From the NCBI RefSeq assembly GCF_004217615.1, contig NZ_SHLD01000001.1, forward strand, positions 4,836,001-4,900,000: a DNA stretch of 64,000 nt, written 5' to 3'. The first letter of the stretch is position 1. Each line of letters starts with the position of its first letter. Both the position numbers and the translations under genes were made by a program. The notes beneath the pieces are model-generated. The model was not told the origin of the DNA and made no database searches. It was given only the letters and a program-made list of their open reading frames with translations. The DNA comes from Micromonospora kangleipakensis. Lineage in GTDB: Bacteria > Actinomycetota > Actinomycetes > Mycobacteriales > Micromonosporaceae. Below, one piece after another: positions 27,213 to 35,726 of the stretch.

Positions 27213-27556
27213 GGCTTGTCATTGCCTCCTCGCCCGGACCGTCCGGGGCATCAACCGTAGCGGCACAGGCCCAACGCCGCGCCGGTCAGCACATGGGCGC
27301 ATTCCCGCCTCCGATCGGGGAACCACCCGCCGGTGCCGGACCTCACCGCCCTGCCCTGGCCGCTGCCGTGGCGACCGGTTCAGGCCGGTCGACGCAGACA
27401 GGAGAAGTTTCACCCGCACCCTCGTAGCTGGCCGCGGGGTGACGGCGATAGTCCCCACACCGCCGCAATTTAAGGGGCAAACTGGGGCGGTGTAGATTTT
27501 ATGCCTGCTGAATGGGTTGGCCCCGATCAGCCACCTCGTGAGCCCGCGGCGGCGCG
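27213..27556. promoter_or_regulatory. Divergent region between DUF21 gene and corA
   Basis: 344 bp with no gene. An 8-bp inverted repeat, ACACCGCC (27457) and GGCGGTGT (27486), encloses an AT-rich loop (AATTTAAGG). It lies ~65 bp before corA and could be a regulatory hairpin or operator. I did not recognise a known Mg riboswitch. Confidence 0.4.
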
Positions 27557-28531
27557 ATGAACCGGACGCGCCTGTACTGCGGGGGACATTTGGTCGACGA
27601 AAACTTCCCGCCGGACGAGGTGTCCACGCGGCTCGGCGCGGACGAGGACGCCGTGGCCTGGTTGGACCTGTGCCACCCGACGGCGGAAGAGCTCAACCTC
27701 GTGGCCGCGGAGTTCGGCCTGCACCAGCTCGCGGTGAAGAGCGTCGTCGAAGCGGCGCAGCGCGCCAAGCTGGACCGCTACGACACGCACCTGTTCCTGA
27801 CCAGCTACATGGTGCGCCTGGATCCCGACGGCGGCGTGAGCGCGAACGAGATGGCCGCTTTCATCACCCCACGAGCGCTCATCACCGTCCGCCAGGACGA
27901 CAGCTTCGACATTGATGAACTGTTGCTGCGCTGGGACGAGAACGCCGAACTCGCCGAGCACGGGGTGGCCTTCCTCCTCCACGGCCTGCTCGACCTGATC
28001 GTCGACTGTCACTTCACGGCCGTCCAGCAGCTCGACTCAACATTTGAGAAGTTGGAAGACAAGCTGTTCGAGGACAAGAACACTTCACTCGGGGAAGTCC
28101 AACGACGAGCGCTCCACCACCGCCGAGACCTCGTCCGGCTGCGGCAGGTCGCACTGCCCATGCGCGAGGTGGTGAACTCGGTGATGCGGCCGACGATGCA
28201 CATCGTCGATGCACCCATGCTCCCCTACTACCAAGACGTGTACGACCACATACTCCGCGTCATCGAATGGACTGAGTCCCTGCGAGACCTCATCACCACC
28301 ATGCTCGACGCCAACCTGATGGTGCAAAGCAACCAGATGAACCTAACCGTCAAAAAGGTTACGAGCTGGGCCGCCATCATCGCCGTGCCCACCGCGATCA
28401 CCAGCTTCTTCGGCCAGAACCTGGCCTTCCCCTGGCGACACACCGATACCGAGTTCTACCTGACAGCTGCCCTGACGGTCGGGCTCGCCTTCGTGCTATA
28501 CGTCGTCTTCCGCCGCAAGAGCTGGCTCTGA
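27557..28531 (+). CDS. corA: CorA-family divalent-cation transporter
   Basis: 324 aa. A soluble alpha/beta N-terminal domain (~1-240, with the long helix LEDKLFEDKNTSLGEVQRRA) precedes two C-terminal helices. The selectivity loop reads TSFFGQNLAFPW instead of the canonical YGMN; GQN variants are known in actinobacterial CorA-like proteins. The acidic/aromatic loop after it (HTDTEF) and the final YVVFRRKSWL fit the family. It likely moves Mg2+ or another divalent ion. No clear ribosome site is visible before the ATG. Confidence 0.88.
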   Translation: MNRTRLYCGGHLVDENFPPDEVSTRLGADEDAVAWLDLCHPTAEELNLVAAEFGLHQLAVKSVVEAAQRAKLDRYDTHLFLTSYMVRLDPDGGVSANEMAAFITPRALITVRQDDSFDIDELLLRWDENAELAEHGVAFLLHGLLDLIVDCHFTAVQQLDSTFEKLEDKLFEDKNTSLGEVQRRALHHRRDLVRLRQVALPMREVVNSVMRPTMHIVDAPMLPYYQDVYDHILRVIEWTESLRDLITTMLDANLMVQSNQMNLTVKKVTSWAAIIAVPTAITSFFGQNLAFPWRHTDTEFYLTAALTVGLAFVLYVVFRRKSWL

Positions 28532-28678
28532 CGACACCAAGACGGAGTCGGGACACCCGCTGATCGCCATTCCGCGAGCCGAACTGACGGGAAATGGCGC
28601 GTGGGATGGCGCAAGGTATAACTGCCTGCCTCATGGAGGTCGGCCTGCAGAACATGCCGCGCAGGTACCGCGGCAGTC
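28532..28678. other. Gap between corA and IS remnant
   Basis: No gene recognised. The end probably contains degraded N-terminal sequence of the following IS. Confidence 0.3.
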
Positions 28679-29679
28679 GTGGGGCTCGAGAATCTCGCCC
28701 GCGATGGCGGGGCCAAGGATGTGGAAATCTTGGTGCTCCGCCCTCAGGTGGCGGTACTGCACCGCCTCGACCTCGAACCGGCCGACCGGGTGGTGCTGGC
28801 GGTACTGTCGCGGCTGCTGCCCCGCCACCGCTGGTCGGAGTTCTTCGTCACCCCGGCGACGTTGTTGCGGTGGCACCGCGAGTTGGTCGCCCGGCGGTGG
28901 ACGTACCCGCATGCGCGGCCCGGCCGGCCACCTGTCGACGCGCAGGTGCGTAAGTTGGTGCTGCGGCTGGCCGCCGAGAATCCCTCATGGGGGCATCGGC
29001 GTATCCATGGTGAGCTGCTCGGCCTGGGCTACCGGGTGGCGGCCAGCACGGTGTGGAAGATGCACCGCGCCGGCGTCGACCCGGCGCCGCGGCGGTCCGG
29101 ACCGACCTGGAAGCAGTTCCTGACCGCCCAGGCGCACACGATCCTGGCGTGCGATTTCTTCACGGCACCGTCTTCCTCCAGCGGATCTACGTGCTGTTCT
29201 TCGTAGAGATCGCGACCCGCCAGGTCCACGTCGTCGGGGCGACCGCCCATCCGACCGGCGCCTGGGTGGCGCAGCAGGCGCGCAACCTGCTCACGGACCT
29301 CGATCAGCGTGCTGCTGGGCTGCGGTTCCTGCTGCGCGACCGGCACACGAAGTTCACGGCCGTCTTCGACGCGGTGTTCACCGCCGAGGGCGTCGATGTG
29401 ATCAAGACTCCGCCGCAGGCGCCCCGGGCCAATGCGTTCGCCGAGCGGTGGGTGGGCACCGTACGCCAATGCACTGACCGGATGCTCATTCTCGGCGAGC
29501 TTCATCTGGCGGCAGTCCTGAGTGAGTACGTGGCGCACTACAACGGCCACCGTCCGCATCGTTCCTTGGACCAGCAGCCACCGAACCCGCCACCACAGGT
29601 CGTAGACCTGAACGCCGCCCGGGTCCAGCGCCGCCCAATCCTCGGTGGCTTGATCAACGAGTATTCGCAGGCGGCGTAG
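28679..29679 (+). pseudogene. rve-type IS transposase, frameshifted
   Basis: The N-terminal part (DVEILVLRPQVAVLHRLDLE ... TILACDFFT, first Asp) is in one frame. Near 29165 a deletion shifts the frame and it continues LQRIYVLFFVEIATRQVHVV, FLLRDRHTKFT (second Asp), APRANAFAERW (Glu), ending GGLINEYSQAA. The length matches the family if the frameshift is repaired. It also starts late and lacks part of the N-terminus, so it is probably dead. Confidence 0.85.
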
Positions 29680-29702
29680 CCAAAACTCAATTTTCGAGCC
29701 CG

Positions 29703-29953
29703 ACAGGGTGCAGACCCGCCGGCGTGAACTCCTGGACCGCACCTTGATCTGGAACCAGCACCATCTCCTCCACGCCCTACGGGAGTTCGAAGGCTTCTAC
29801 AACTTCCACCGGCCTCACCAGGGCATAGCCAACGCCCGCCCGCTACACCCCTTGCCGGAGCCGATCGTCGATCCGGACAAGATGGCCTACCTCAACATAC
29901 GAAGACGCGAGCGCCTCGGCGGCATCCTCCACGAGTACGAGCATGCCGCGTGA
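29703..29953 (+). pseudogene. rve-type IS transposase C-terminal remnant, second copy
   Basis: QTRRRELLDRTLIWNQHHLL and HRPHQGIANARPLHPLPEP match the remnant at 22726-22983 closely. It is followed by the IS terminus GACGTTTTCGGCAAGGGCA. The upstream part is missing. Confidence 0.8.
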
Positions 29954-29984
29954 CCCGCGCGGACGACGTTTTCGGCAAGGGCAC

Positions 29985-30115
29985 CGGCCGGCGGCGACCC
30001 GCCGCTGCAACTGGGCGAAGTTCGTCCGTCCGCGCTCCCAGACGACCAACTCCCCCGTCGAGCACCACCCCAGGCGGCACGAAGGCCCGCACCGCGCGGG
30101 TGATGTCCGGGAGAT
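29985..30115 (-). pseudogene. ATP-dependent DNA ligase fragment
   Basis: The minus strand reads DITRAVRAFVPPGVVLDG, then in another frame ELVVWERGRTNFAQLQRRVA. The block VLDGELVVW is the conserved motif around the adenylation core of ATP-dependent DNA ligases (LigC/LigD type). An extra G in the GGGGG run breaks the frame, and the IS terminus cuts it at 29980. Only ~40 codons survive. Confidence 0.6.
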
Positions 30116-30128
30116 GCGGCCCGCACCG

Positions 30129-30925
30129 ATGACACTCGACCTTGACACGTTCGACCCTGGCACCGGCCTGCCCGGCGATGTCATGACACTGCCGGCGCTG
30201 CGGGACTGGCTCCTCGCGCACCCGCGCGCCTTCACCGCGCGCGACGAGGTGTGGCGGGAGTTGATCCGCCGCGCCCGCCTCAAGGGGCCGGCGTGGGTGA
30301 TCGCCGCGGTCGGCATGGCGATGCCGGCGCTGCGCCGCTACGCCAGTCACCTGTGCGCCGGCTACGGCGGCGATCCGGACGACATCGGCGCGGAGGTCCT
30401 CACCGGCTTCCTGGCCGCGCTGCGCGACCGGGTCGACCTGGCCCGCGACGCCCCCTACGCGGCGCTGTGCCGGGCGGCGTTCCGGGCCGGCTACGCCCTG
30501 CGCCAACAGCCCGGCGAGTACACGTCGGTGGACAACGTCGATCACGTCACCGGTCCCCGCACCCCACCGTGCCCTACGGGCACCCGGACCTGCTCGTCCA
30601 ACGGGCGGTCGGCCTGGGCGTCCTCGACCGGGAGGACGAGCAGCCCTACATCGACATCCGGCTCGGGCGGCGCGCGATCGAACCGGTCGCCGCCCGCCTC
30701 GGCATCACCGTCGACGCGTTGCGCATGCGGTTGGGACGCATCGACACCCGCCTCGCCGACGCCCTCGCCAAAGGGCTGCTCACCGGCGTCACCAGCCAGC
30801 AGACGGCTGACGAACTCGCCCATCAAGCCGTGCACCGCACGGCCACCCGCACTGGCCTCGCCGCGGTTAGCCGCCACAACGCCGATCAGAGGCCCGTGTC
30901 CGCGACGGCGGCGCTCGCCGCCTGA
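30129..30925 (+). pseudogene. Sigma-factor-like gene of integrative elements, frameshifted
   Basis: It starts MTLDLDTFDPGTGLPGDVMT and runs through RYASHLCAGYGGDPDDIGAE and EVLTGFLAALRDRVDL. Near 30563, at ACCCCACCGTGCCCTACGGG, one base appears missing and homology resumes in another frame (PYGHPDLLVQRAVGLGVLDR, RLGITVDALRMRLGRID, a region-4-like HTH). Proteins of this kind occur in actinomycete integrative conjugative elements. The end (ATAALAA, stop 30925) is intact. It could be a single mutation or a sequencing error. Confidence 0.6.
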
Positions 30926-31135
30926 GTCACACCCGCGCACCGCGTCAACCCGGTGCCCCCCACACGCGGACCCCGCGAACGTCCTCGCCGGTCTCACCAC
31001 CCCGCCGTCGAGGACGCCCGGCTGTGCCGGCCCTGCACCCGCAGTGGATGCACTCAATACACACATACAAGTCGCAATTTTACTGATTGTGCGGTATTGA
31101 CTGCCAACCCACCATATATCTGTGACCCTGTCCGC
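30926..31135. other. Intergenic, locally AT-rich
   Basis: It contains an unusually AT-rich patch for this window (CACATACAAGTCGCAATTTT, CACCATATATCTGTGACC). CATATATCT, 15-20 bases before GTG 31136, could act as a -10 for a leaderless transcript. Confidence 0.35.
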
Positions 31136-33385
31136 GTGGGCACAGGACCTGCATGTGACGCCGTCGAGTTGAGGGTGCACGGGGTATCCGGAGGCACGGC
31201 GGAGAAGATTCTCGATCACCCGATCGTGGTGCGGGTGGCCGGAGATCGTCAGGCCGGTTTCTACCGGCCGCGGCCGGGAAGCGGCGCGGCCGGCGGGTCC
31301 ACTGACGGTGTCGCCGTGGAGGCGTACCGCTGGGGCGCCCTGACCGCCGGCGCGGCGGTGCGGACCGCTTCGATGCTGCTGTTGTTGCCGTTCATGCTCG
31401 GTAACCTCGCGATCTGGCTGCGCCCGACGCCGACCGACCGGTTCGGTCTTCTCGGTGCGCTGTGCCGACTGCTCGCCGGCACCCTCACCGCAGCCTTCGT
31501 GCTCTCGGTCATCGGCGTCACGCTGGACCTCGTCGGCTGGCAGTGCGTGCCGTACGCCCGGTGCCGGGACGGCCGCCCCTACCTGTCCTGGCTCGATGAG
31601 CTGCCGATGGGCCCGCGTCTGGCCCTGCTGTCGCTCATCCCGCTACTCGCGTTGTGGGTGATCTGGAGGATCGGGATACGGTCCGCGCGTGCGCTCGAGG
31701 GTTTCGGACCGCCAGCACCACGTCCGGAGACCTCCGAGCTGACCGAGAGCCTCAACACCCGGGGGTTCTGGGACGACGAGCGGACAACGGCCTGGCTGCG
31801 TCAGATCCATGTCGGGGTCGGCGCCGGCACGCTCGATGCCAGCCTGCTCGCCGGAATCTCCGACCCGCAGGCTCCCGTAGGTTGGTTGCTGATCGTCGCC
31901 GCCATCGGCCTGCTGGGGTTCTGTGCGGTGCTGCTGTGCCTTCCCGTGCCGGCGACCCGCGCCGGGGTTCGTCGCCTTCTGCGCCCCCTGCGGGCTGCCA
32001 CGGTCGCGGTGACCGTCCTGGCTCTCGGCTACGCCGCCCTGCGCGCAGGCAATCCCCTCGTGGTCGGACAGCTGCCTGGGTACGAAGGCACCGCCGGCGG
32101 CCTGATCGCGGGACAGGGCGTGCTGCTCGTCCTGCTCGCGCTGGTCACCATGGTGCGCGCGCGGGTGACCGTGCCCGGGGCCCGCCCGTTCCTGCGCGGG
32201 CTCGCAACGCCGATCATGGCGGCGGCGTCGGTGACCGTCGCTTCGGCCTTCGCCGCCACCCTGGTCTTCCGGGTCGCCGATCAACTCGACCGCGGGTACA
32301 TTCCCGGTCCGGCCCACCCAGATCCACCCGGCATGGCTCCCCTGGACCCACCGGTTGCCTACTGGTGGGCCGCGCTCGCCGGGCTCGCCGCACTGATGAT
32401 CGTCGCCGTGGCGGCCCTCAGCACGCTCGTCATAGGCCGACGGCGACGACGCCCGCTAGCCGAACGCATCGTCGAGCAGGACTACCCGGACGTGCCGACA
32501 CAGGCGAAGCCCCGGCTCAGGATCGTCCGGGAGACCATCGCCAGATCCCATGTGACCGAGGAACTAGGCCCCATGCTGGTGGCGTTCTTCCTGATCTCCT
32601 CGCTGGGCCTGGCCACCATCGCCCTCGACCTGATCGGAATCGGTCCCGTCCAGCTTGCGGCCGAGCTCGGTAAGCAGCGCCGACAATCGACGGTGCTCGC
32701 CGCCTACGTCACGGATGCGGGGGTCTGGCTGATCAGTCTGCTCGTGATCGGCCTGATGATTCTCGGCTACCGCTCCTACCGGTCAGCCGAGACCCGGCGC
32801 GTCGTGGCGGCCCTGTGGGACCTGGGCGATTTCTGGCCCCGGACGGTTCACCCGTTCGCGCCTCCCTGCTACGCCGCACGGGCGGTGCCCGAACTCGTCA
32901 AGCGCGTGTCCGCGCTCGCCCATCAGGGCACCGTGGTCATCTCCGGGCACAGTCACGGCTCGATCCTCGCCGCGGCCACGATCCTGCAACTGCCGCCCAC
33001 CGTCCTACGCCGGGTCGCGCTGCTGACCCACGGCTCCCCGCTGGGCCGCATCTACGCCCACCTCTATCCGGCCTACCTTGGCGGGCGAACGCTGTGCGAA
33101 CTGGGCGAGCGGCTCGACTGGCGGTGGCGGAACCTGTGGCGGGACACCGACCCGGTCGGCGGGCCCATCTTCGCCCCGCAGCGAAGCGCACACCCACCGT
33201 GCAACAGCCCGGCAGCCGCGTCGGTCGACATCCGGCTCCGCGACCCCCGCAGCGTGACCATCGACCCAACCGACACCGTGCCACCACCCGTCGAGCGGCA
33301 CTGGCCTTACCACACGCAGCCGGCGTATCAGACGGCCGTCCGAGAACTTGCCGCACAGGCTTGCGAGGCCAGATCGAGCGGCTGA
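31136..33385 (+). CDS. Polytopic membrane protein with alpha/beta-hydrolase motifs
   Basis: 749 aa from GTG 31136 (no ribosome site; a longer in-frame start at 30953 is less likely). Near the N-terminus, AVELRVHGVSGGTAEKILDH resembles the first strand and HG oxyanion loop of an alpha/beta hydrolase. About ten transmembrane helices follow (residues ~75-570). A soluble C-terminal part then has VVISGHSHGSILAAATILQL (Ser nucleophile elbow, near residue 604), NLWRDTDPVGGPIF (possible Asp) and RHWPYHTQPAY (possible His). A membrane domain thus seems inserted between oxyanion loop and nucleophile. Substrate unknown. The annotated end lies just before an IS3 remnant, so the last residues may be altered. 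Confidence 0.75.
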   Translation: MGTGPACDAVELRVHGVSGGTAEKILDHPIVVRVAGDRQAGFYRPRPGSGAAGGSTDGVAVEAYRWGALTAGAAVRTASMLLLLPFMLGNLAIWLRPTPTDRFGLLGALCRLLAGTLTAAFVLSVIGVTLDLVGWQCVPYARCRDGRPYLSWLDELPMGPRLALLSLIPLLALWVIWRIGIRSARALEGFGPPAPRPETSELTESLNTRGFWDDERTTAWLRQIHVGVGAGTLDASLLAGISDPQAPVGWLLIVAAIGLLGFCAVLLCLPVPATRAGVRRLLRPLRAATVAVTVLALGYAALRAGNPLVVGQLPGYEGTAGGLIAGQGVLLVLLALVTMVRARVTVPGARPFLRGLATPIMAAASVTVASAFAATLVFRVADQLDRGYIPGPAHPDPPGMAPLDPPVAYWWAALAGLAALMIVAVAALSTLVIGRRRRRPLAERIVEQDYPDVPTQAKPRLRIVRETIARSHVTEELGPMLVAFFLISSLGLATIALDLIGIGPVQLAAELGKQRRQSTVLAAYVTDAGVWLISLLVIGLMILGYRSYRSAETRRVVAALWDLGDFWPRTVHPFAPPCYAARAVPELVKRVSALAHQGTVVISGHSHGSILAAATILQLPPTVLRRVALLTHGSPLGRIYAHLYPAYLGGRTLCELGERLDWRWRNLWRDTDPVGGPIFAPQRSAHPPCNSPAAASVDIRLRDPRSVTIDPTDTVPPPVERHWPYHTQPAYQTAVRELAAQACEARSSG

Positions 33386-33442
33386 TACGGGCGCTCGGCG
33401 TCGTCCCAGACCCCTTGTTGCCGGACGCCTGGCTCGGCGCGG

Positions 33443-33586
33443 GCACCATCACGGACTTCTACAACCGGCGCCGGCGGCACTCCGTCTGCGACTGGCGCTC
33501 GCCCATCGACTACGAGCGATCACCAACCCGCGCCCTGGAGGCCCAGGCCGCATAACGCAGCCCTCCACGATTCCAGGGGATTGACA
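33443..33586 (+). pseudogene. IS3-family orfB end plus terminal repeat
   Basis: [34 protein letters not shown] and the following CTCCACGATTCCAGGGGATT / GACA are nearly identical to the end of the IS3 element at 14414. Only the last ~40 codons and the terminus remain, in opposite orientation to that copy. Confidence 0.9.
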
Positions 33587-33879
33587 CTCCTCTGATGCGC
33601 GGACTCGGCGTCGGCCACCTCAATCTGCCGTACACCAAGGACGTGCTCACCAAGCGTCACTGAGGCGCCCGCGCCCCGGTGCCGATTCCCCTGCGCCACC
33701 AACGTCGCGACAAGGTCCAATGTAGCCACGGATGAAGGAAAGGCGCAGCGCCGCTTCAGCGGCGGCATCTTGGACGATCTCCACGACGCAGCAGTCCAGA
33801 CTCGACGAGTGGAGGACCACCACCGTGGGCGCCACCTTCCCGATCTTGCCTATCCCGTACCAGCCCGAGACCCCACCAT
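33587..33879. other. Region between IS3 remnant and integrase-tail relic
   Basis: No gene recognised. Short frames have no ribosome sites or family motifs; this may be degraded mobile-element DNA. Confidence 0.3.
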
Positions 33880-34032
33880 GCCCACGCCCAACCCTGCGCG
33901 GAAGAGTCGCTGGGTACAGCCGGTCGGCACCATCGGCGCCCTGCTCCCAAACTGCTCCCGAAGTAAGGGGCGATAGCAGAGAAGCTCGTTACCGACGACT
34001 CCGGCGACGAGCTTCCTACCTGCAGATGTTGA
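33880..34032 (+). pseudogene. Integrase-tail-like sequence (copy B)
   Basis: The plus frame reads KSRWVQPVGTIGALLPNCSR, SKGR and a stop at 33976, followed by ~55 bp leading into the tRNA-derived repeat. From 33940 it is homologous to copy A at 10684-10777. The order (gene end, then attachment site) matches the usual end of an actinomycete integrative element, but no catalytic integrase motif remains. Confidence 0.5.
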
Positions 34033-34077
34033 TGGTGGGCGATACTGGGATCGAACCAGTGACCTCTTCGGTGTGAA
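34033..34077 (-). repeat. tRNA-Val(CAC) 3'-end fragment, attachment-site relic B
   Basis: On the minus strand: TTCACACCGAAGAGGTCACT, GGTTCGATCCCAGTATCGCC and CACCA, i.e. the anticodon loop to the CCA end of tRNA-Val(CAC) with an intact T-arm. The sequence 5' of the anticodon loop (CAGCGTCCTGC...) is not tRNA. It is the direct-repeat partner of 10778-10822 (43 of 45 positions identical). Confidence 0.75.
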
Positions 34078-34306
34078 GCAGGACGCTGCACCGACTCTGA
34101 CCTGCGGAAACACAGAGCTGCAGCTGGGCGCGCGTGCCGTTGAGCGCTGTTCGGCGCCGTTGGGTGCAGTTGACTGCCGTTGGGTGCACCCGTCTGCTCC
34201 CATCTCGCTCCCCCGAGCCTGGCCCCCACGACAGGCAGCCTGGGTCGCCCGCGCTCATGTTGATCCGGCAGGGGGTCGCGCGCCGCGCACAACTCATGAA
34301 CAGGGG

Positions 34307-35203
34307 TCACCGCTTGGAAACTGCCATCATCGGTTGGAGCTGCAGCCGGCCGAGGAACTCCCGGATGTGCCCGGCGATCTCGTCGACGTGGGTCTCCAGC
34401 GCGAAATGCCCGGTGTCGAGCAGGTGGATCTCGGCGTCGGGCAGGTCGCGCGCGAAGGCGCGGGCACCGTCGGGGCCGAAGATTTCGTCGTTGGCTCCCC
34501 ACACCGCGAGCAGCGGCAACTGGGTCTGCCGGAAGCACTCCTGCGCCTGCGGATAGATGTCGAGATTCGTCTTGTAGTCCCGGAAGAGCTGAAGCTGGTT
34601 CTCGTCGTTGCCCGGCCGGGCGAGTACCTCCATAGCGTGCCGCCAGGCGTCCGGGCTGACCAGGCTGACGTCAGGTACACCGGTCTCGTACTGCCAGCGG
34701 ACCATCTTCTCGGTGAACGCCTGCCGCGCGGCAGCCTCCGTCTTCGGCCCGGGCTCGTTGGCATATGTGAACAGCGGCTTCCAGAACGCCTCCACGAAAC
34801 CTTCCTGGTACGCGTTCCCGCTCTGGGTGATGATCGCGGAGATGCTCTCGGGGCGGCGCAGCAGCAGCCGCAGCGCGATCGGTGCCCCGTAGTCCTGCAT
34901 GTAGACGGCGTACCGGCGGATGTCGAGCTGGTCCAGCAGGCTGGCGGTGACGTCGGTGAGCGCGTCGAAGGTGTACGGGAAGTCGGCCAGCGACGGCGCC
35001 GAAGAGTAGCCGAACCCGATGTGGTCGGGAGCCACCACGTGGTACTGGTCGGCCAGCGCCGGGATCAGCTCCCGGAACATGTGCGAGCTGGTCGGGAAGC
35101 CGTGCAGCAGGACGAGCGGCGGCGCATCCGGCAGGCCGGCCTCACGGTAGAAGACGTCAAGGCCGTCGACAGTCGCGGTCCGGTGGTGTGTGCCGCCAAC
35201 CAT
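34307..35203 (-). CDS. Alpha/beta hydrolase, haloalkane dehalogenase / epoxide hydrolase type
   Basis: 298 aa. Blocks: oxyanion loop VLLHGFPTSSHMF, nucleophile elbow YAVYMQDYGAPIALRL with Asp (not Ser) as nucleophile, acid in VWGANDEIFGPDG, and His in LLDTGHFALETH. An Asp nucleophile is the rule in haloalkane dehalogenases and epoxide hydrolases. The cap domain (~residues 130-210) includes AFWKPLFTYANEPGPKTEAA. Related actinomycete proteins are often annotated simply as alpha/beta hydrolase; the substrate is not deducible. Confidence 0.85.
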   Translation of the reverse strand: MVGGTHHRTATVDGLDVFYREAGLPDAPPLVLLHGFPTSSHMFRELIPALADQYHVVAPDHIGFGYSSAPSLADFPYTFDALTDVTASLLDQLDIRRYAVYMQDYGAPIALRLLLRRPESISAIITQSGNAYQEGFVEAFWKPLFTYANEPGPKTEAAARQAFTEKMVRWQYETGVPDVSLVSPDAWRHAMEVLARPGNDENQLQLFRDYKTNLDIYPQAQECFRQTQLPLLAVWGANDEIFGPDGARAFARDLPDAEIHLLDTGHFALETHVDEIAGHIREFLGRLQLQPMMAVSKR

Positions 35204-35415
35204 GGATCCCCCTCCGGTTGCCCCGCCGACCCGACATGCTCATGGGCCGGACCAGCCGGCTGCGCGGTCGGACAGCTCATATGCCGTACTTTCCTCATAC
35301 TGCCCCGTCGGGGGCCGCTCGGGGCGGGTATGACCTCGACGTACCACCATCCGCGTGGCGACGAGGGCCGCGCGCCGACGGCGCAGAGGCCGGGCGGGTT
35401 TCGCCTGGTAGTTGA
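35204..35415. promoter_or_regulatory. Upstream region of the hydrolase gene
   Basis: The hydrolase gene starts here on the minus strand, with a GGAGGGGG-like ribosome site directly before its ATG. No gene or clear promoter recognised. Confidence 0.35.
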
Positions 35416-35462
35416 TGGTGGGCGCGGCAGGTTTCAAACCTGCGACCCCTCGCTCTTGTAAG
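35416..35462 (-). repeat. tRNA-Val(TAC)-like 3' fragment, attachment-site relic C
   Basis: The minus strand has anticodon-loop CTTACAA, T-arm GCAGGTTTGAAACCTGC, acceptor CGCGCCC, then ACCA. The T-loop differs from the consensus by one base and the 5' half is not tRNA-like. This is the pattern left by integration into a tRNA 3' end. The same core without the T-arm may occur at 13272-13288. Confidence 0.55.
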
Positions 35463-35726
35463 AACTGCGCGCCTCGTCCGGCCGCGTCCGTGCAACGAAG
35501 CCTCCGCCCGGTCGATGGTCGACCGGATGATGAAGACCTCGGCCGGCACTTGGCGGGATCTCACCGAGGCGATCCGGCAGGAGTCCAACCGCCGGCAGAC
35601 TCACTAGGCCCCGTCCTGCCGCGAGCATCCGCAATGACATGGCTTGCCGAGCGGCGACGTCGCACGTCGACATCGAGCCCCAGCGCTGCAGACGAGCGAG
35701 TCGTGCCATGGATGGCCGGCGACCCA
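35463..35726. other. Non-coding region next to attachment relic C
   Basis: No gene recognised. A 30-codon frame near 35520 (ATG, ending RRQTH) has no family resemblance. Confidence 0.3.

Noticed and set aside
27213..27556. Mg2+-sensing riboswitch upstream of corA
   Set aside because: A simple inverted repeat is present, but I could not match it to the M-box or ykoK consensus.
33880..34077. Complete tRNA gene at the second border
   Set aside because: Only the anticodon-loop-to-CCA half folds as tRNA-Val; the D-arm and 5' acceptor strand are absent.
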